A DNA stretch of 64,000 bases from Sipunculus nudus (taxonomy: Eukaryota; Annelida; Sipuncula; Golfingiida; Sipunculidae): assembly GCA_026874595.1 (NCBI GenBank), contig CM049308.1, forward strand, positions 51,094,624 to 51,158,623, given 5' to 3'. The number at the start of each line of letters is the position of its first letter. Within the stretch, counting starts at the first letter, position 1. Both the position numbers and the translations under genes were made by a program. Shown here piece after piece: positions 25,877 to 38,565 of this stretch. A model generated the notes under the pieces. The model worked only from the letters and a program-made list of their open reading frames with translations, searched no databases and had not been told where the DNA came from.

Positions 25877-28800
25877 GTAGGTATACCTGTAAATGAACAT
25901 TGTAGAACTGGTGGAAAGACCGCTTTGACATATGATGTAACATGTGACTCATATGCATCATCAGATTCATCAGTGATCATACAAAAATATACGGAAGCAA
26001 TCCTCAATTATGCTGTTTTAGTGTTTCAGTATCGGGTAATTGTAGACAAAGACGTTATGCATTATGGAAATTTCATAATTTAAATAAATAGTCAGAAAAC
26101 CCCAAACTTGCCTTTCATGGAACGTTACCTAACATATTAAAATAATATCATAACACTTAAATTACAATAATCATATAAAAGGAAAATTAAGTTATTAAGA
26201 TAAGATAACATAACAATTATTAGTCTTCATTTCAAGGAATATCTTGTTGACTTGCAATTCATTACATAAAATAAATAAATACATGACAATAACACAGAAC
26301 ATAATAGACCATGCATGTTGAAATAATAAGCATGTAAAATAATGATAAAACAGATAATTCTGCAGGTAGAAAACATTATTAAAAATATTGTATATCTAGA
26401 GGGTTGTGAGTTAAAAAGTTAAATACTGTATGGCACAAGAGATTTTTTAAAGCGAGTAGTTCTGCAGAATGTTACATCTAATGTTTACCTGAAGGTAAAA
26501 AACTGAACTCTGAATGTAGGGGCTGTAGTGTGTCATTCAAAACTTTGATATGAAGGCCATTGATTTGGTTTCACAGATTCCTGGTCAGTGTGGCAAGAGC
26601 AGTACTAGTTATTCTACAACTTTTCTTCCTGGTATTATTTAGTTGTTTCTTTAACTTATCAGATATATTTGTAAACCAGCACTCAAGTGCATAAGTTATG
26701 ACACTGGAAATTACTGAATAATAAAACATGGTAATAATGGTGTCGTCAATTTTTAAGCTTTCTTAGATGATATAGGTAATTTATCTTTTGTTTGCTTTCT
26801 TGGATTGATTCCACACATGTTCTTTCCCATTCAGATTTCTGTCAATAGTACATCCTAAGTATTTATAATTTCCACAATATCTACTTCTTCATTGATAGCA
26901 GCTGTAATAATAGATTATTAACTGACCTAGAACTAGCCATTTTAAAGAACTCCACTCAAGTGATGTAAGTAAAGTTTAATGTGACTGAGGAAATATAAAA
27001 AGTAGGGTTATCAGAATATCCAGGTGACTCTATACCTTCTTTCTTAAAAATGTCTATGGTTTTTTTCTGTTAATGGAATGCAGGCAAAAGAAATGTGCTG
27101 CAATGAAGGATTATGGAGACTGATGATATATACACTATCTATAGCCAGGGCATATTAAATTCTGAGGTTCATTTATATGTATTAGTTTCATTAGATCATG
27201 GCATTTAGTATCAGGTTAATGTTTTCAGGGTTCAATATGTCTGGAGACTGGATCGTACTTGATGAACTTTGTTGGGTGTGCTGCCTGCCACCGGAAAGAA
27301 CCAATGAGAGTAGAAAATAAGGAGGAGGATGAGGAGGATGGAGAGGAAATCGTGACATACCAGCGTGAGCAGCTTGATGTATTCGGAAACAACCCTTCAC
27401 ATAAATATTGAGAACATGCCACTTTCAAAGGAAAAATGTTACTAATTGCATGTTAAAACCTTTATTGGCTACCAGTATGGATAAAATTAGTACTTTTTAC
27501 AAGGCTGAATTTAAAGAAAAAAACATACTTCATAAAAAGCAATAATGATATGAAAATATGACACAAAGATGTCCAGTGGTTACTTGTGAATATTTTTTCC
27601 TTATGACCAAGTAATGGTTACAGCTATCAAAATGAATGAAATAAAAAAATAATTTTTTTTTGTTTAGCTGAGATTACATTGAGCATTACATACAGTTTAT
27701 TAGAAAAATACAAATTCTGTTTAAAAATTTTAAGAATTTAGAGGATTCAACACTGAAAGGAAGAAATGTGTCCAGTCTTGGCATCAACCAATAGTTGTAC
27801 AGTGATTTAAATACAAGTTTAATACAAGGTTGTACATTTCTATAGTCTGGAGCACATAGAGGGAGGGAATGCTGGAGACAATGCAACCTTCCCCCCCCCC
27901 CCCCCCCCTCCGTGACCTAAAAATCCTAAAATATCCTGACAAATTTTAAATGTTGCTTTTCAACTACCCCCAGCCATTACTGCCTCAATTTTTCAAAAAC
28001 TTGCAGCACCATAACCCATTTCATACAACCCCACTCTACTAATTGGTGTCTTAGATAATCGAATCCTGTATGATTCACCCTACATCCCTTGTTAGTAAAA
28101 ATTTTCTGTAAGTTTATACATCCAGGTTTTTTCCTTGATGTTTCTATAGAACTGGTTTTGGTTAAATTTTCTTCATATTGTGCACCATTATGTGGGCCAG
28201 CAATTTATTGTTTTACCTTTTTCACTTTGACAAAAATTAAGTTGATATAATCCTGGCTGAATAGAAGCTTAAGCTTTGATTGAACCAGTTTCTATTGCAT
28301 CATTTAAATTGAAATATATGCTTTTTTATGTTTTACTCGCAGATGTTTGTGATAACTGTGGCCATATGATTGCAAATCATGAATATAAATTTGAAGTAGA
28401 TGAAGAATTCCAGGTAATTCATTAAGTTTTCATCAAGATACAAGATAATAGAAAACTAATTTACATGCACCTAAAGGCAGTATGGATTTTATGAACAAAA
28501 CAAACTATTTCTGGAAAGAAAAATGACAAAATGTTCTGTGTTATCATTTTATGTCAGAAGGTTGTTTCATAGTTTGTGGATAGAAACAAAGGAAATGTGG
28601 AGAAAAAATTTGGATTGAAATGCTCTTTCATCATGGGAAAAGTATATTTATATATTAATTTTTATATTGAGGATGACATTTTGCTAGAGTATGTCTAATT
28701 TAATCCTTTTTTTAACATGATTTTATGAAACATTTCTTGTTCAAAATCATTGTAAAATATATAAACAAAACGCATAGGTTAAGTAGAGACACCATCTTTT

Positions 28801-28972
28801 GTTTAGAATGTAGTTCCATACCATATTAATTCAATGGCCATCTGCAGTTTACAGACTAGGGGGTACAGCTTATATTTTATATGATATTTTACAGTTGTAC
28901 GAGATGTACTGTCTGCTGTGTGGACGAGGAGAAGATATGAGAAGTTGTCTGCCAGTTGATCCTCGAAAATAA
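25838..28972 (+). CDS. CHURC1: Churchill domain-containing protein 1 (4 exons, 107 aa)
   Basis: Exons 25838-25876, 27229-27364, 28343-28413 and 28895-28972 join to a 107-codon frame, close to the ~112 aa of vertebrate Churchill. All introns are GT-AG. Churchill is a small zinc-binding protein, described in vertebrate embryos as an FGF-induced regulator; its role in invertebrates is not established. The model has four CxxC pairs (C2/C5, C30/C33, C61/C64, C88/C91) plus H59, H66 and H71, matching the family zinc ligands. Family signatures are MCKDCVKQQYPDR, CLETGSYLMNF, DGEEIVTYQHVC, NHEYKF and YCLLCG. Exon 2 is unusually acidic just before DGEE. The start ATG at 25838 was chosen because the family begins MCxDCV; an in-frame GTG at 25814 is upstream but is not needed. 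Identification is by remembered family similarity, not by a search. Confidence 0.93.
26571..26875 (-). pseudogene. Decayed LINE reverse-transcriptase 3' fragment
   Basis: On the minus strand within CHURC1 intron 1, broken frames read NYKYLGCTIDRNLNGKEHVW, then SLKIDDTIITMFYYSVISSV and ITYALECWFTNISDKLKKQL, ending at a stop (26571-26573). The order YLG..ID..L, then MFY.SVI.SV....CW, is typical of the C-terminal part of non-LTR retrotransposon reverse transcriptases. Internal stops and a frameshift show that it is dead. The upstream polymerase motifs are not seen, so it is a truncated fragment. The clade was not determined. Confidence 0.75.
27229..27364 (+). CDS. CHURC1: CHURC1 exon 2, residues 14-59
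   Basis: Acceptor TTTTCAG, donor GTGAGC after a single C that begins the codon for H59. The donor was chosen over the GT at 27370 because it restores TYQHVC, matching human TYDHLC. It encodes CLETGSYLMNF, the C30/C33 pair and an acidic run ending DGEEIVTY. Confidence 0.92.
28343..28413 (+). CDS. CHURC1: CHURC1 exon 3, residues 59-82
   Basis: Acceptor CTCGCAG, donor GTAATT. Encodes HVCDNCGHMIANHEYKFEVD followed by EEFQ, containing C61/C64 and the conserved histidines H66 and H71. It aligns closely with the human NCHHVIARHEYTF segment. Confidence 0.93.
28895..28972 (+). CDS. CHURC1: CHURC1 exon 4, residues 83-107 and stop
   Basis: Acceptor TTTTACAG. Encodes LYEMYCLLCGRGEDMRSCLP then VDPRK and a TAA stop. 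It holds the final C88/C91 pair of the conserved YxxYCLLCG block. Confidence 0.93.
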   Translation: MYEMYCLLCGRGEDMRSCLPVDPRK

Positions 28973-29095
28973 GCAATATTTTAACACCAGCAACTCATCC
29001 ATCAATACTTTTTATAATATGACAAACAACAACCTTCATGTGCCAAATCATCCCCATCAGAGTGCTGGACAGAGCCACCTGGTGACATTTTGGGA

Positions 29096-29101
29096 AATAA
29101 A
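29096..29101 (+). terminator. AATAAA polyadenylation signal for CHURC1
   Basis: AATAAA lies about 125 nt after the CHURC1 stop codon and is followed by a GT-rich stretch (GTGGTGGTG), the expected arrangement for 3'-end cleavage. Other downstream signals cannot be excluded. Confidence 0.55.
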
Positions 29102-29665
29102 ATTTAGTGGTGGTGCAGATTGTGAATGAAAATCTCAAAATGCAAAGGCAGCACTGCTAAAGGGTCTTATTTCTTCAGTGAGGAACGTATATATGTTACA
29201 ACTCAGGGGGTGTCTTCTGACAACCAGAGTTTGGATATACCATGAGTCCTCAGTGGGAGCAAAGCAAACTGATACAGCAGTGGAGTTTTCACAGCCATGT
29301 TCATCTTTAGTGAATGTTAGATCAATCAAATGGGGGACAATGATTCCTTGGCACAGCTGCCTGGATACAGTCTTTCAGCATGATATCTGTTATTGCATTT
29401 TAAAGGCAGCTTAGACATCCATTGTGCAGCAGGTTTAGGAAGTCCTTTACAGGCTTGTTGCATTAAAAATGAATTTATATTTATAAAAGGTTATCCATTA
29501 ATGAAGTGATAACTTATAACACTGATGGTCATACAAGGGAAATTAGTAAGCTGCTGCTCATTTATGTGTGAACCCTGATTTGCATTATCATGGGTTTAAC
29601 CATTAGTCTATCAGCCCGAGGGGTACCCTGGTACCAAAAGAGGGGCAATTGCTCATATTGTTTTT
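29102..29665. other. Downstream flank of CHURC1, nothing recognised
   Basis: May include the end of the CHURC1 3' UTR. Short frames on both strands at 29135-29414 overlap each other and show no family signature. Confidence 0.4.
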
Positions 29666-32600
29666 AGCTCAGCTGACTTTCAGTCATGCTGGGCTATAGT
29701 GATGGGTCTTTGTCTGGCGTCCTTCCATCTGTCCGTCTGTCCGTCCGGCCATCCGGCCATTAGCAGGGCACAAATCGTAACCATAGGGGCTAGGGCCATG
29801 AACCCTATGCAGTCTTAGAGGTTCTAAAAAGATCTCCTTGCAAACCTGAAATTAGGTCACTGCGACCTATATTCTCAAAGTTATGGGGTGTGTTTGCACC
29901 CCCCAGAAATAATTCTTTTAGCCAAAATTTTCGTCCCAAACCTTCCATCTTTCACATACAGCTCACCTACCAACAGGGGAAGAACCATAATTATTTTGAG
30001 GTCACAAGGTCAAAGGTCAAGGTCACAGAACCAACTTCTTTTAAAAGCCTCAGGATGCATTTTAAGCCAAACCTTTCATCCCAATTCTTTGATCTTTCAC
30101 ATGTAGCTCACCTACTAAGTGGGAGAAGAATCCTATAGATGTTGAGGTCACAAGGTCAAAGGTCAGGGTCACAGGATCCAATTTTTTTAAAAGGTTGTGG
30201 ACATATTTCAAGCTAGACCTTTCATTCCAAACCTTTCAGCACTGATATCGCTTCTCTGCCAACAGGGGAAAAGACCTGTTGATTTTGAGGTCAAAGGTCA
30301 AGTTCACAGCACCCTCTTCTTGCGTGGAGCCATTTTCAGCAAACTTTTCAATCTATACTTTCCATCTGTCATATATGGCTTACCTACCAATAGGAGAAGA
30401 AGCCTATTGATGTTGAGTTCAAAAGGTCAAAGGTCAAGGTCACAATATTGTTCTAAATGCTTGTGAACATATTTCAAGTGAAACTGTTCAACCCAAACCT
30501 TCAGTCTTCCACATATGCCACATCTATGCATCACTGAATTTGATTCAAACTTCATATTTATGGGTCTTTTTGCATGAAGAAATAACTAATTGATTTTTAG
30601 GTCAGCTGGTCAGGAGGTTAAAGGTTGCAGGTCTAAGTTATTCACTCATTGGTTGCCAAGTAATTACACCCGGCCAGATGTAAGTGGTTAGTAATTACCC
30701 ATCATTTAGAAAGAATCCAGTTGATATGTGGGCAAAAGGCCAAGGTCATAGGTCAGGGATTGTTCACAATAACTTATTTTGTAGACCATCTCTATTTTAA
30801 TGCCCCCGCCACAAGGTGGCTGGGGCATATAGTTTAACCCATGTCCGTCCTTCCGTCATTCCGAAATCAAACAGTTGTACGGACTTTTTTTTGCAATGCC
30901 TGCAGATATTGGCCTGATTTTTGGTGTGTTGGCAGATATAGACCAGTTACAGATCAAGTTCGAGTTTCTTCCCGGTTGACCTACTTTTGACCGTTTTACG
31001 GCTCCTGAACATAGAAAATTTCATGAAAAATATGAAATTTCATGACAGATACACATGTACAGACTTTTTTTCGCAATGCCTGCAGATATTGGCCTGATTT
31101 TTGGTGTGTGGGCAGATATTGACCAGTTACAGGTCGAGTTCACGTTTCGTCCCAGTTGACATACTTTTGACTGTTTTACCGCTCCTGAACATAGAAAATT
31201 TCATTTAAAATATAAATTTTCATGACAAATACATTTGTACAGACTTTTCTTCGCAATACCTGCAGATATTGGCCTGATTTTTGGTGTGTGGGCAGATATT
31301 GACCAGTTACAGGTCGAGTTCACATTTTGTCCCGGTTGACATACTTTTGACTGTTTGACAGTGCTCTAACATAGAAAATTTCATAAAAAAGTGCACATGT
31401 ATGGACTTTTTTTCGCAGTGTCTGCAGATACGGGCCTGATTTTTGGTGTGTAGGTAGATAATGACCAGTAACAGATCGAGACTGTTTTGTCCCAGTTGAC
31501 CTACTTTTGACCATTTGACTGCTCCTGAACATAGAAAGTTTCATAAAAAATAGAAATTTCATAACAAATGCATATGTACTGACTTTTTTTCCTCAATGCC
31601 TGCAGATACCACCCTGATTTTTTATGTGTGGGCAGATAATGACAGTTACAGGTCAAGTTCGCGTTTCCTCCTGGTTGACCTACTTTTGATTGTTTTACGG
31701 CTCCTTAACATAGAAAATTTCATGAAAGACAGAAATTTTTGTGGAAAATGCACATGTATGGACTTTTTTTTCACAATGCCTGCATATACTGGCATGATTT
31801 TTGGTGTGTTGCTTGATAATGACCCGTTACAGATTGAGTTTGCATTTTGCCCTTGTTGACCTACTTTTGACCATACGACACCTCCTGAACTTAAAAAATT
31901 TTTCAAAATTTTTCAAATGTTTCTAATTTGCCCCAGGCGGGGGCATTTGTGTCGTTCCGACACATCTAGTTCTTGTTTTCTTGTATATATAACCATATGG
32001 CACTCACAACTGGTACATCTCACTATATACCCATAATTGTCAGTGACACTTGTAATATATGACTCCCTTTTGTATCAGCTCATGGAGTGATAAGGATATA
32101 TCATTAGTGCATAACAAAAACACTGTTGCCGGAATGCTTTGGCCAGGCATTAAGACTGTAAGAGTTAAGTGTTAAGTTTAGCTACTGATTTATGGGAACA
32201 TTTTGCAGTTTATATCATGGAATCATAGCAATAAACTTAGTTTTCTAGATATCTGAATATTATTATACAAATCATCAGATATACCAGCAAGTGTTTGTTC
32301 TGATAATATGTGGGTCTGTACCTGGATTTAGGATGGCTTTATTTGATTACAAGACTCTTAGTGATGCTTTCTGCATTTCTTTTCTTTTAGGTTTTGCAGT
32401 TTACCTACCCTGCTGACCCCATTCAATAGCAAGCTGATAATTAAAACAAATTGGGCTTTCACTTTTTACATTTGCATGTTCATAAATCTGATATGAGAGC
32501 TCTCCAACCTGATCATGCCTTTTGAATTGTTTTGGACATTCATAACTGTTACATTCTTTGAAGCAATTGCTACAAGTTTAGTGTCTTATTGGAGGATGTG

Positions 32601-33265
32601 CGACTTGTCAGAAAACCATTATGTCTGCCAGGTAGCCATTTTAGAAATCCTTTTACCAGGACAGTTTCTGTGATTTTTTTATGATGTTTGGTCCCTTTTA
32701 GAGGATGTTTGTTGTTCAATTTCCGACCTGTCAGAAATCCAATATGGCCACCAGGACGCCATCTTTAAATTCCTTTAGAACATATTTTCTCAAGAACTAT
32801 TAAAGTGAATGCAGTGGGATGTATATTAATGTAATCTTGCATTGGGTCAAAGATTTCTTAATAAATATGACCATCATTTATGAAAGCTCAGTACAGTTGG
32901 CTTGTATTGAATAAAAATTAATATGGAAGCACCCGTTTCACAATAATTCTTGCATGGATTTCCTTGATCTTTTGCTATATTTTGATCTTATATGTGGCCT
33001 GTGTGGTATTCCTTTTGAGACTGACAGGTATCGAGCAAGCTGTGGGATTAGTTCCTGATAGCTCAACAACCATACATTTTGCCTCAGACCATCATTCACT
33101 ATGTTTTAACCAGACATATATGATAAGAATTTATTGCAATGTAGAAAGTTTAAACAAAATTGGCATATAGGTTCTGCAAAATTTTACTAGAAGTTGTGAA
33201 TTGCAGCCCATGATGTCGCAGGTCATGCTTGGCAGCTGAGCGTCATGACCCATGGGTCACTTGTT
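29666..33265 (+). mobile_element. Family A hairpin-ended element, copy A3 (interrupted)
   Basis: The 5' hairpin AGCTCAGCTGAC...GGGCT (29666-29695) is followed by GTCCGTCTGTCCGTCC. The 3' end CAGCTGAGCGTCATGACCCA then TGGGTCACTTGTTT reaches about 33265. The core (about 29990-30450) is a set of ~120-145-bp units, each containing a GAGGTCACAAGGTCAAAGGT-like motif. The element is interrupted at 30801-31969 by a Helitron-like element, which therefore inserted later. The 32-33.2 kb interior shows no recognisable gene. Confidence 0.65.
30801..31969 (+). mobile_element. Family H Helitron-like element H1 with 180-bp core
   Basis: The 5' end is a perfect-looking hairpin, TGCCCCCGCCAC-AA-GGTGGCTGGGGCA. 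The 3' end has a TGCCCC/GGGGGCA stem, then TGTGTCG-TTC-CGACACA, and stops at TCTAG before T. A short 3' hairpin followed by CTAG (CTRR) at an A/T target is the Helitron hallmark; the 5' TC start is not obvious. Between the ends lie about six diverged ~180-bp units containing CTGCAGATATTGGCCTGATT and TTGACCTACTTTTGAC. No Rep/helicase is encoded. Tandem-core, non-autonomous Helitron relatives are known in bivalves, which supports but does not prove the assignment. Confidence 0.65.
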
Positions 33266-34148
33266 TCTAAAGGCATTGATCTATAGATTACAAAAATGCA
33301 TGATAGCAGTTTGGGAGTGGTGGCTTTCTGTAAAATAACAGCCCGTTTCCATGGTAACAATGGTTATATTGGCAGTAATTATGAAAATTACAAAGAAGGC
33401 CATAGCATTTTTAGTTTTTAATATAAAAGGATGAAAATGTCTATTGATCTTTTTTATGACCCAAGCCCTTTTGACTGATTATAGGTGTTCTGCAAATGCA
33501 ATGTTATGTAAATCAGGAATATTAAATTGATCATACTGAGTGGAAATATTGATGCATAATACATATATTCATACAACTGTCGTGACACGTATTTAAAACT
33601 ATCATCATCATCAATTTTATCATCAAAATCAGCTCTTTGTATTAATAATTAGGTAGTTTTGCTTCTCAGGTGCATTAATCCATGTAATAAAGTTTGTCCC
33701 TCTCCTCAACTTCTTAATAGAGAATTTTAGTTAGTCCCACGATATCAGAAGAAACAATAAAACACTAAAATTCTACGGAGACAAGAGGTTGCCAGCATGT
33801 GAACTTTTCACTGTCGGTCTGTAACTTTGTTAAACTACTCATTAAAGTCTGTAGCATTCCAGAGGTTGTCTGTCTCCATAATTCCGTCCAAGAGTATCTC
33901 TGTCTTCAGCAGCGTATGTACAGTCTTCTAAGTCGCGTGTCAACGTGACAGTTCCTCAAAAACGTGACAAGAAGGAGTTGGAGCCGTCTGATTATTTTTT
34001 TGTCAAGCCTGGTCTTGTTTGTATCAGAATGGACCAATGATGTGACACTTGATGGAGTGATTATTACTTTTGTTGTGCATGTCACCTCAAAACCCGTATC
34101 TCCCAACCTCCCCTAATATCATATGAAACGGGACCTGTATGTATATCG
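33266..34148. other. Non-coding stretch
   Basis: No gene or repeat boundary is seen until the hAT-like element. The frame at 33906-34106 has no recognisable features. The final eight bases, GTATATCG, are the left copy of the target duplication of the next element. Confidence 0.4.
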
Positions 34149-34964
34149 GGGTCTATCTAAAACGCGGAGAATCCGCGGAGAGATGGAGAATTCGCGGAGA
34201 ATTTTAAATGCAATGATATTTTTAAATACACTTTAAAATCACTTAAATCTCCAACTATATTACCCTTAACATATTTGCGCCCTGTTAAATGACCGATATA
34301 ATTAAAACATATGTACATTATTAATGCTTAGACTCAACGCCGAGTTAATGTGTTACACAAAACGTAACAATCGTCCGAGTCACAAGCTGACACTGACAGA
34401 TCTAAAGACGAAACCGTAACACTCTTAAATTAATGTTTCAACAGTTTATTGTGCAAACCATAACTAAACCATGCAGGTGTTTATAGGTGGCGAACGAAAT
34501 ATTTAATATAATAAATAAATCATACGTTTACCTACATTTACTGGTAGATATAAAACACAATCACCATTAATAGTGTATAGGCCTAGACCCAATTTACGTG
34601 ACATGCACAAATAAAAGTTGTTTAATTTCTGGAATTAAACAAAAATCAACTGCATTTGCAATTGCAAATAGTCCACAGTCTCCTGATGCTGTGCGTTGTC
34701 TCTGGCATGGCATTAATGAAATTTTATATCGGAGAAGAACTTGCTTGTCCAAACAACTGAGAGCTGAATTTTACGTGAATGTACAGATTTTTAATTATTT
34801 CGGTCATTTAACAGTGAAAAAAAATATGTTACCAGTAGTATAGTTGGAGATTTTAAGTGATTTTAATGCGTATGTAAAAGAATCATTGCATATAAAAAAC
34901 TCTCCGCAAATTCTCCGCGAATTTTCCATCTCTCCGCGGATTCTCCGCGTTTTAGACAGCCCCT
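34149..34964. mobile_element. hAT-like element with long GC-rich TIRs, 816 bp
   Basis: Left CTAAAACGCGGAGAATCCGC then GGAGAGATGG is mirrored at the right end, and similarity between the arms continues inward through AAAATCACTTAAATCTCCAA to about 34280 and 34830, giving arms of roughly 130 bp. The element is flanked by the exact 8-bp direct repeat GTATATCG (34141-34148 and 34965-34972), the target-duplication length of hAT transposons. Right-end CAGGGG-type terminal bases also fit hAT. The middle holds no recognisable transposase. Confidence 0.75.
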
Positions 34965-34972
34965 GTATATCG

Positions 34973-37900
34973 CAATGACGCTGGAAAGTAACCTTTCTCT
35001 GCATGGAAAGTTTCATGTCACAGGCTGGTCAGTGTTTAAGGTTCTGCTCAGTGCTGCTCTGGTGAGCAGCCAGTTTCCTTAAAGACGATTTCGCTTTGTC
35101 TGATTTGAAGTTCCTGGGTTGTCAGCCGCGTTACAACATCCTAAACTGTCGGGCTTTTTTTAACCGACGAACATATGGAAATACCGAAGGCCAAGCCAGA
35201 TATATATCTTTTAGTGTCTATATGACACATTTCAAATATATTACAGTTAAGTACAATGTTCCAGAATATATTTTCTAAACCAGGTTTTGATGTAAAATAT
35301 TTCACCGTAAACTCATCAGTGGAACCAAAGTCTTTATTTCAGATTATTAATATATTTAATTTCCAAAAAATAAATATTATTCTCTGAATATTAGGGAGTG
35401 GGGATGATTACATTGACCATCCCTCCTTGCTAAAAAGTGGGGGGAGGGGACCTCAAATATTGACGCACCTGCCGCAGAGGTTTTCTTTAAATCCGTTCCT
35501 CTCCCTTTAAAAAAAATGTATGAAGCACGAGGTCATTGTATTGCGCCTCCACAGTCGCATAGATTCAACGCCAATTGGTACAGGTTCATCTTAAAGGAAG
35601 TTTGTTCGTTTTCTCCTGGTGTTACCATGAAGTCTCTGAGGAGGGGGGTCAGTCTTTTACCGGGTAGCCAATAAATGTTGGCGCGTTTTCCTCTGCAAAC
35701 TACCAAGTCAGTGTAAATTCCTGAATTCGGAGTTGTTCTCTGAATTTGCCTAACCATACAGACCTAACTGTTTGCTAACAATTCTCTGCCTGATCTGTTT
35801 TCCTTTAATTAGTAAGATAATCAGCTGCATTTGTTTTGAGGTGCCGGATGCAAAACAAAAGTGCGTACTATTTAGACATTTCGCTTTTCTGAGAGCCCCT
35901 TCATCATCCGATGCAATTTACAGGGTCATTGGGTGTATGTTCGACTACAACAGTCGATAGTTGTGAAAGGAAGTTAGCAGAGAAGGTAGACTAACCATTT
36001 AGGGATATTGGGTCAATTATGATTGATCATCCAAAGAAAGAATTTCAAACCTGCTACGTTGCTACGGGGCATTCACAATCAGTCTGATCTTTTCCTTTGA
36101 AGTAAGAAGACTTTCACTTTTGGCCTCGATCATATGCCCTGGATAGGTCCGTGAACGTTTCAGGAGGGCATATTTGTTTCTTTATTCCAAATCCATATTC
36201 CTGAAGTCTTGGTATTCCTTTGTTCAAGTTGTCTGTGTTCCTGGTCAGTTTTCCGGTGCCTACGGTGTCGTCTTAGAAGCACCGAACCCCTTAGTGCTGG
36301 AAGTACCTGCTTTACCATGTGAACTGGCGTGCAGCAACTGTGAGTTCCGGAGATTTTTGGTCCAAGGGTCTTTCACAGACTGCAGCCCCTTTTGAATATA
36401 GCCCCCTTTGGATGTTTCTTGTTAGGAATATATTTAATTCGTCCTCTTCTTTCATAAGGGGTCAGGCGTCGGCGAGGTCAGCCTTTTAGAACAGCTGCCT
36501 GCCTGTCAGTATTTAAAATATCTTCTACACATGGCATCGGATACTGAATATGATAAACTATAAAACATTATAATCCAAATTCTAACTGAACCTTCAGGTT
36601 TAACCAAGGAGGATGGCAAGATATATATGGTATAACCTATGTACTCTTTTAGGGGATATTTTATCTCTGCATAACCTTTCTGGGTTATCATAAACCTTTC
36701 CTAATGCACTTGAGGAATTGTCAGAATTTCGGTTGGTTAGTTCTTATGCAAACACTGCTTTTATTTTGAAGTCTAATTCATTGTTCCCAGCTCATCCTTG
36801 AATAAATCCTCCATGGATTATCCAGGATTTCTTTTGGTTTTCTTTGAAAGACTTCTTCCGCTTTGTTAATTGCTTTCATCGACTGCAAGATGAGCTTATC
36901 ATTTCAGGCCATGAACAAGCAAAACGTATGGGTCCATATGTGTCAGCAGCAAATGGCTGCAGATGTGCATCTATCTTGTTCTTCATTTCTATGACTCCGG
37001 CTGGAAAGCAAGCTTTATACATGTTATATTGAACCAGTTACTACTGAACAACAAATGACCGATCCAGTGTCCGAATCCATAAGGTTTTTGATAACTTACT
37101 TCAGGATATACCCAGATAGATATGCTTTTGCTTCTTGCACAAAGACTTTTATGCAACACTCGTCTTCAACTCTCTGTTGCTGCTTCGTCACTTGAGCTGG
37201 CGTCGGTCTCGACATGGTGATTTTTTTTTTATTTCCATAGCTTTTCATGTAATGTTATTTTTGCACGTCTCCTATGCTGGATGGCTTCACGTGGCATGCC
37301 CTGATAATATGACCTTGTGTATTTACATGTAGCACAAACTGCATAATGTATATGATAAGCAGACTCATCTTTAGTGTGGTTCCTGCCGCTCCATCACGGA
37401 CACCCCTTTGTTACGATTGGACCCGTGTACCAGTTCCTTTTCTGCTTGTGGCTCCCTGCATCTTTTTCTACGCCTCATTCGACCATTTCCATAGCTGTTA
37501 CTGCATCAGCAGCTCTTTTGAAGATTTTCTGCGAGGATGAGACCGGTTTGTATGGTCTCATGTAACAGTCAATCACAATGTGGCCTACGCTCTTTACACA
37601 GCGCTTTACCTATAGGGCTACTTCCTATATCGTAAGGCGCTGTTTGTTATGACCTCGTATCCTGCTTTGCAACACCAGAGGGGAGCACTGTATTTTTGTC
37701 CAATCAGATGAAACTTTGTGCTGGAAGACAAAGCCAAGCGAGGAATACACGGAGCCAATCATATTCATTTTTTTTTGAGTGACAGCTCATCCCCCAGCGT
37801 AACCGTCTAAACAGGCCACAGGCTCAGAGAGAATTGCCCCTGACGTGGTTTGCTTAGGGCCTTGGGCACATAGGATGCTCGGCCGGTGAGCTGTAATTCA

Positions 37901-38498
37901 AACGAAACGTAACAACAAAGGCTGCGTGCAAACCTCGCTGGCTGGTTTCAGTTCTGCAGACGACAGATACATGGCTACGCTAACACAGTCATAATGTCAT
38001 AATCGAATCGGTCGATGATGCGAGAATGCAGAGGGAGCAATTTAAATTCGACCGGAAACTCATCAAACGGCGCTTGAAGCGCGGCAGTGGGCGGAGCCAG
38101 GATGCCTGTTGAGTGTTTGTTTATTGGCATCTGATTGGCTGCTTGTCACATCGTACGCACGTTTATTTCAGTGGACAACAAACCGCCATCTGGTGTCTAA
38201 ATATATCATAAACGGTCAAAGCTGGCAGCGTGGAAATCAGTTGCTTCTTTAGAAGCGCAAGATTTCCGCTGCCTCGGGAGCGTAAATGTGGCCAATAAAG
38301 GCATCATTTATTGTATCTTTGAACTTCCTCTTCAAATTCTCCTCAGCTATCTAAAAGTTCCTCCGGGTGATATACCTCGTTGGCTGTTGTTGTGAAAGGT
38401 GGTGGTGGCTTTCCATACAGCATTAGACAAATATTGTACTGGGAATAAACTACATGCACTTCCTTCTGTTACAATCCACCATCCATGGGTGTTGGTGA

Positions 38499-38565
<67 letters not shown>

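Noticed and set aside
27365-27372. Alternative CHURC1 exon 2 donor at GATGTATTC (GT at 27370)
   Set aside because: It would break the frame into exon 3; GTGAGC at 27365 restores TYQHVC as in the family.
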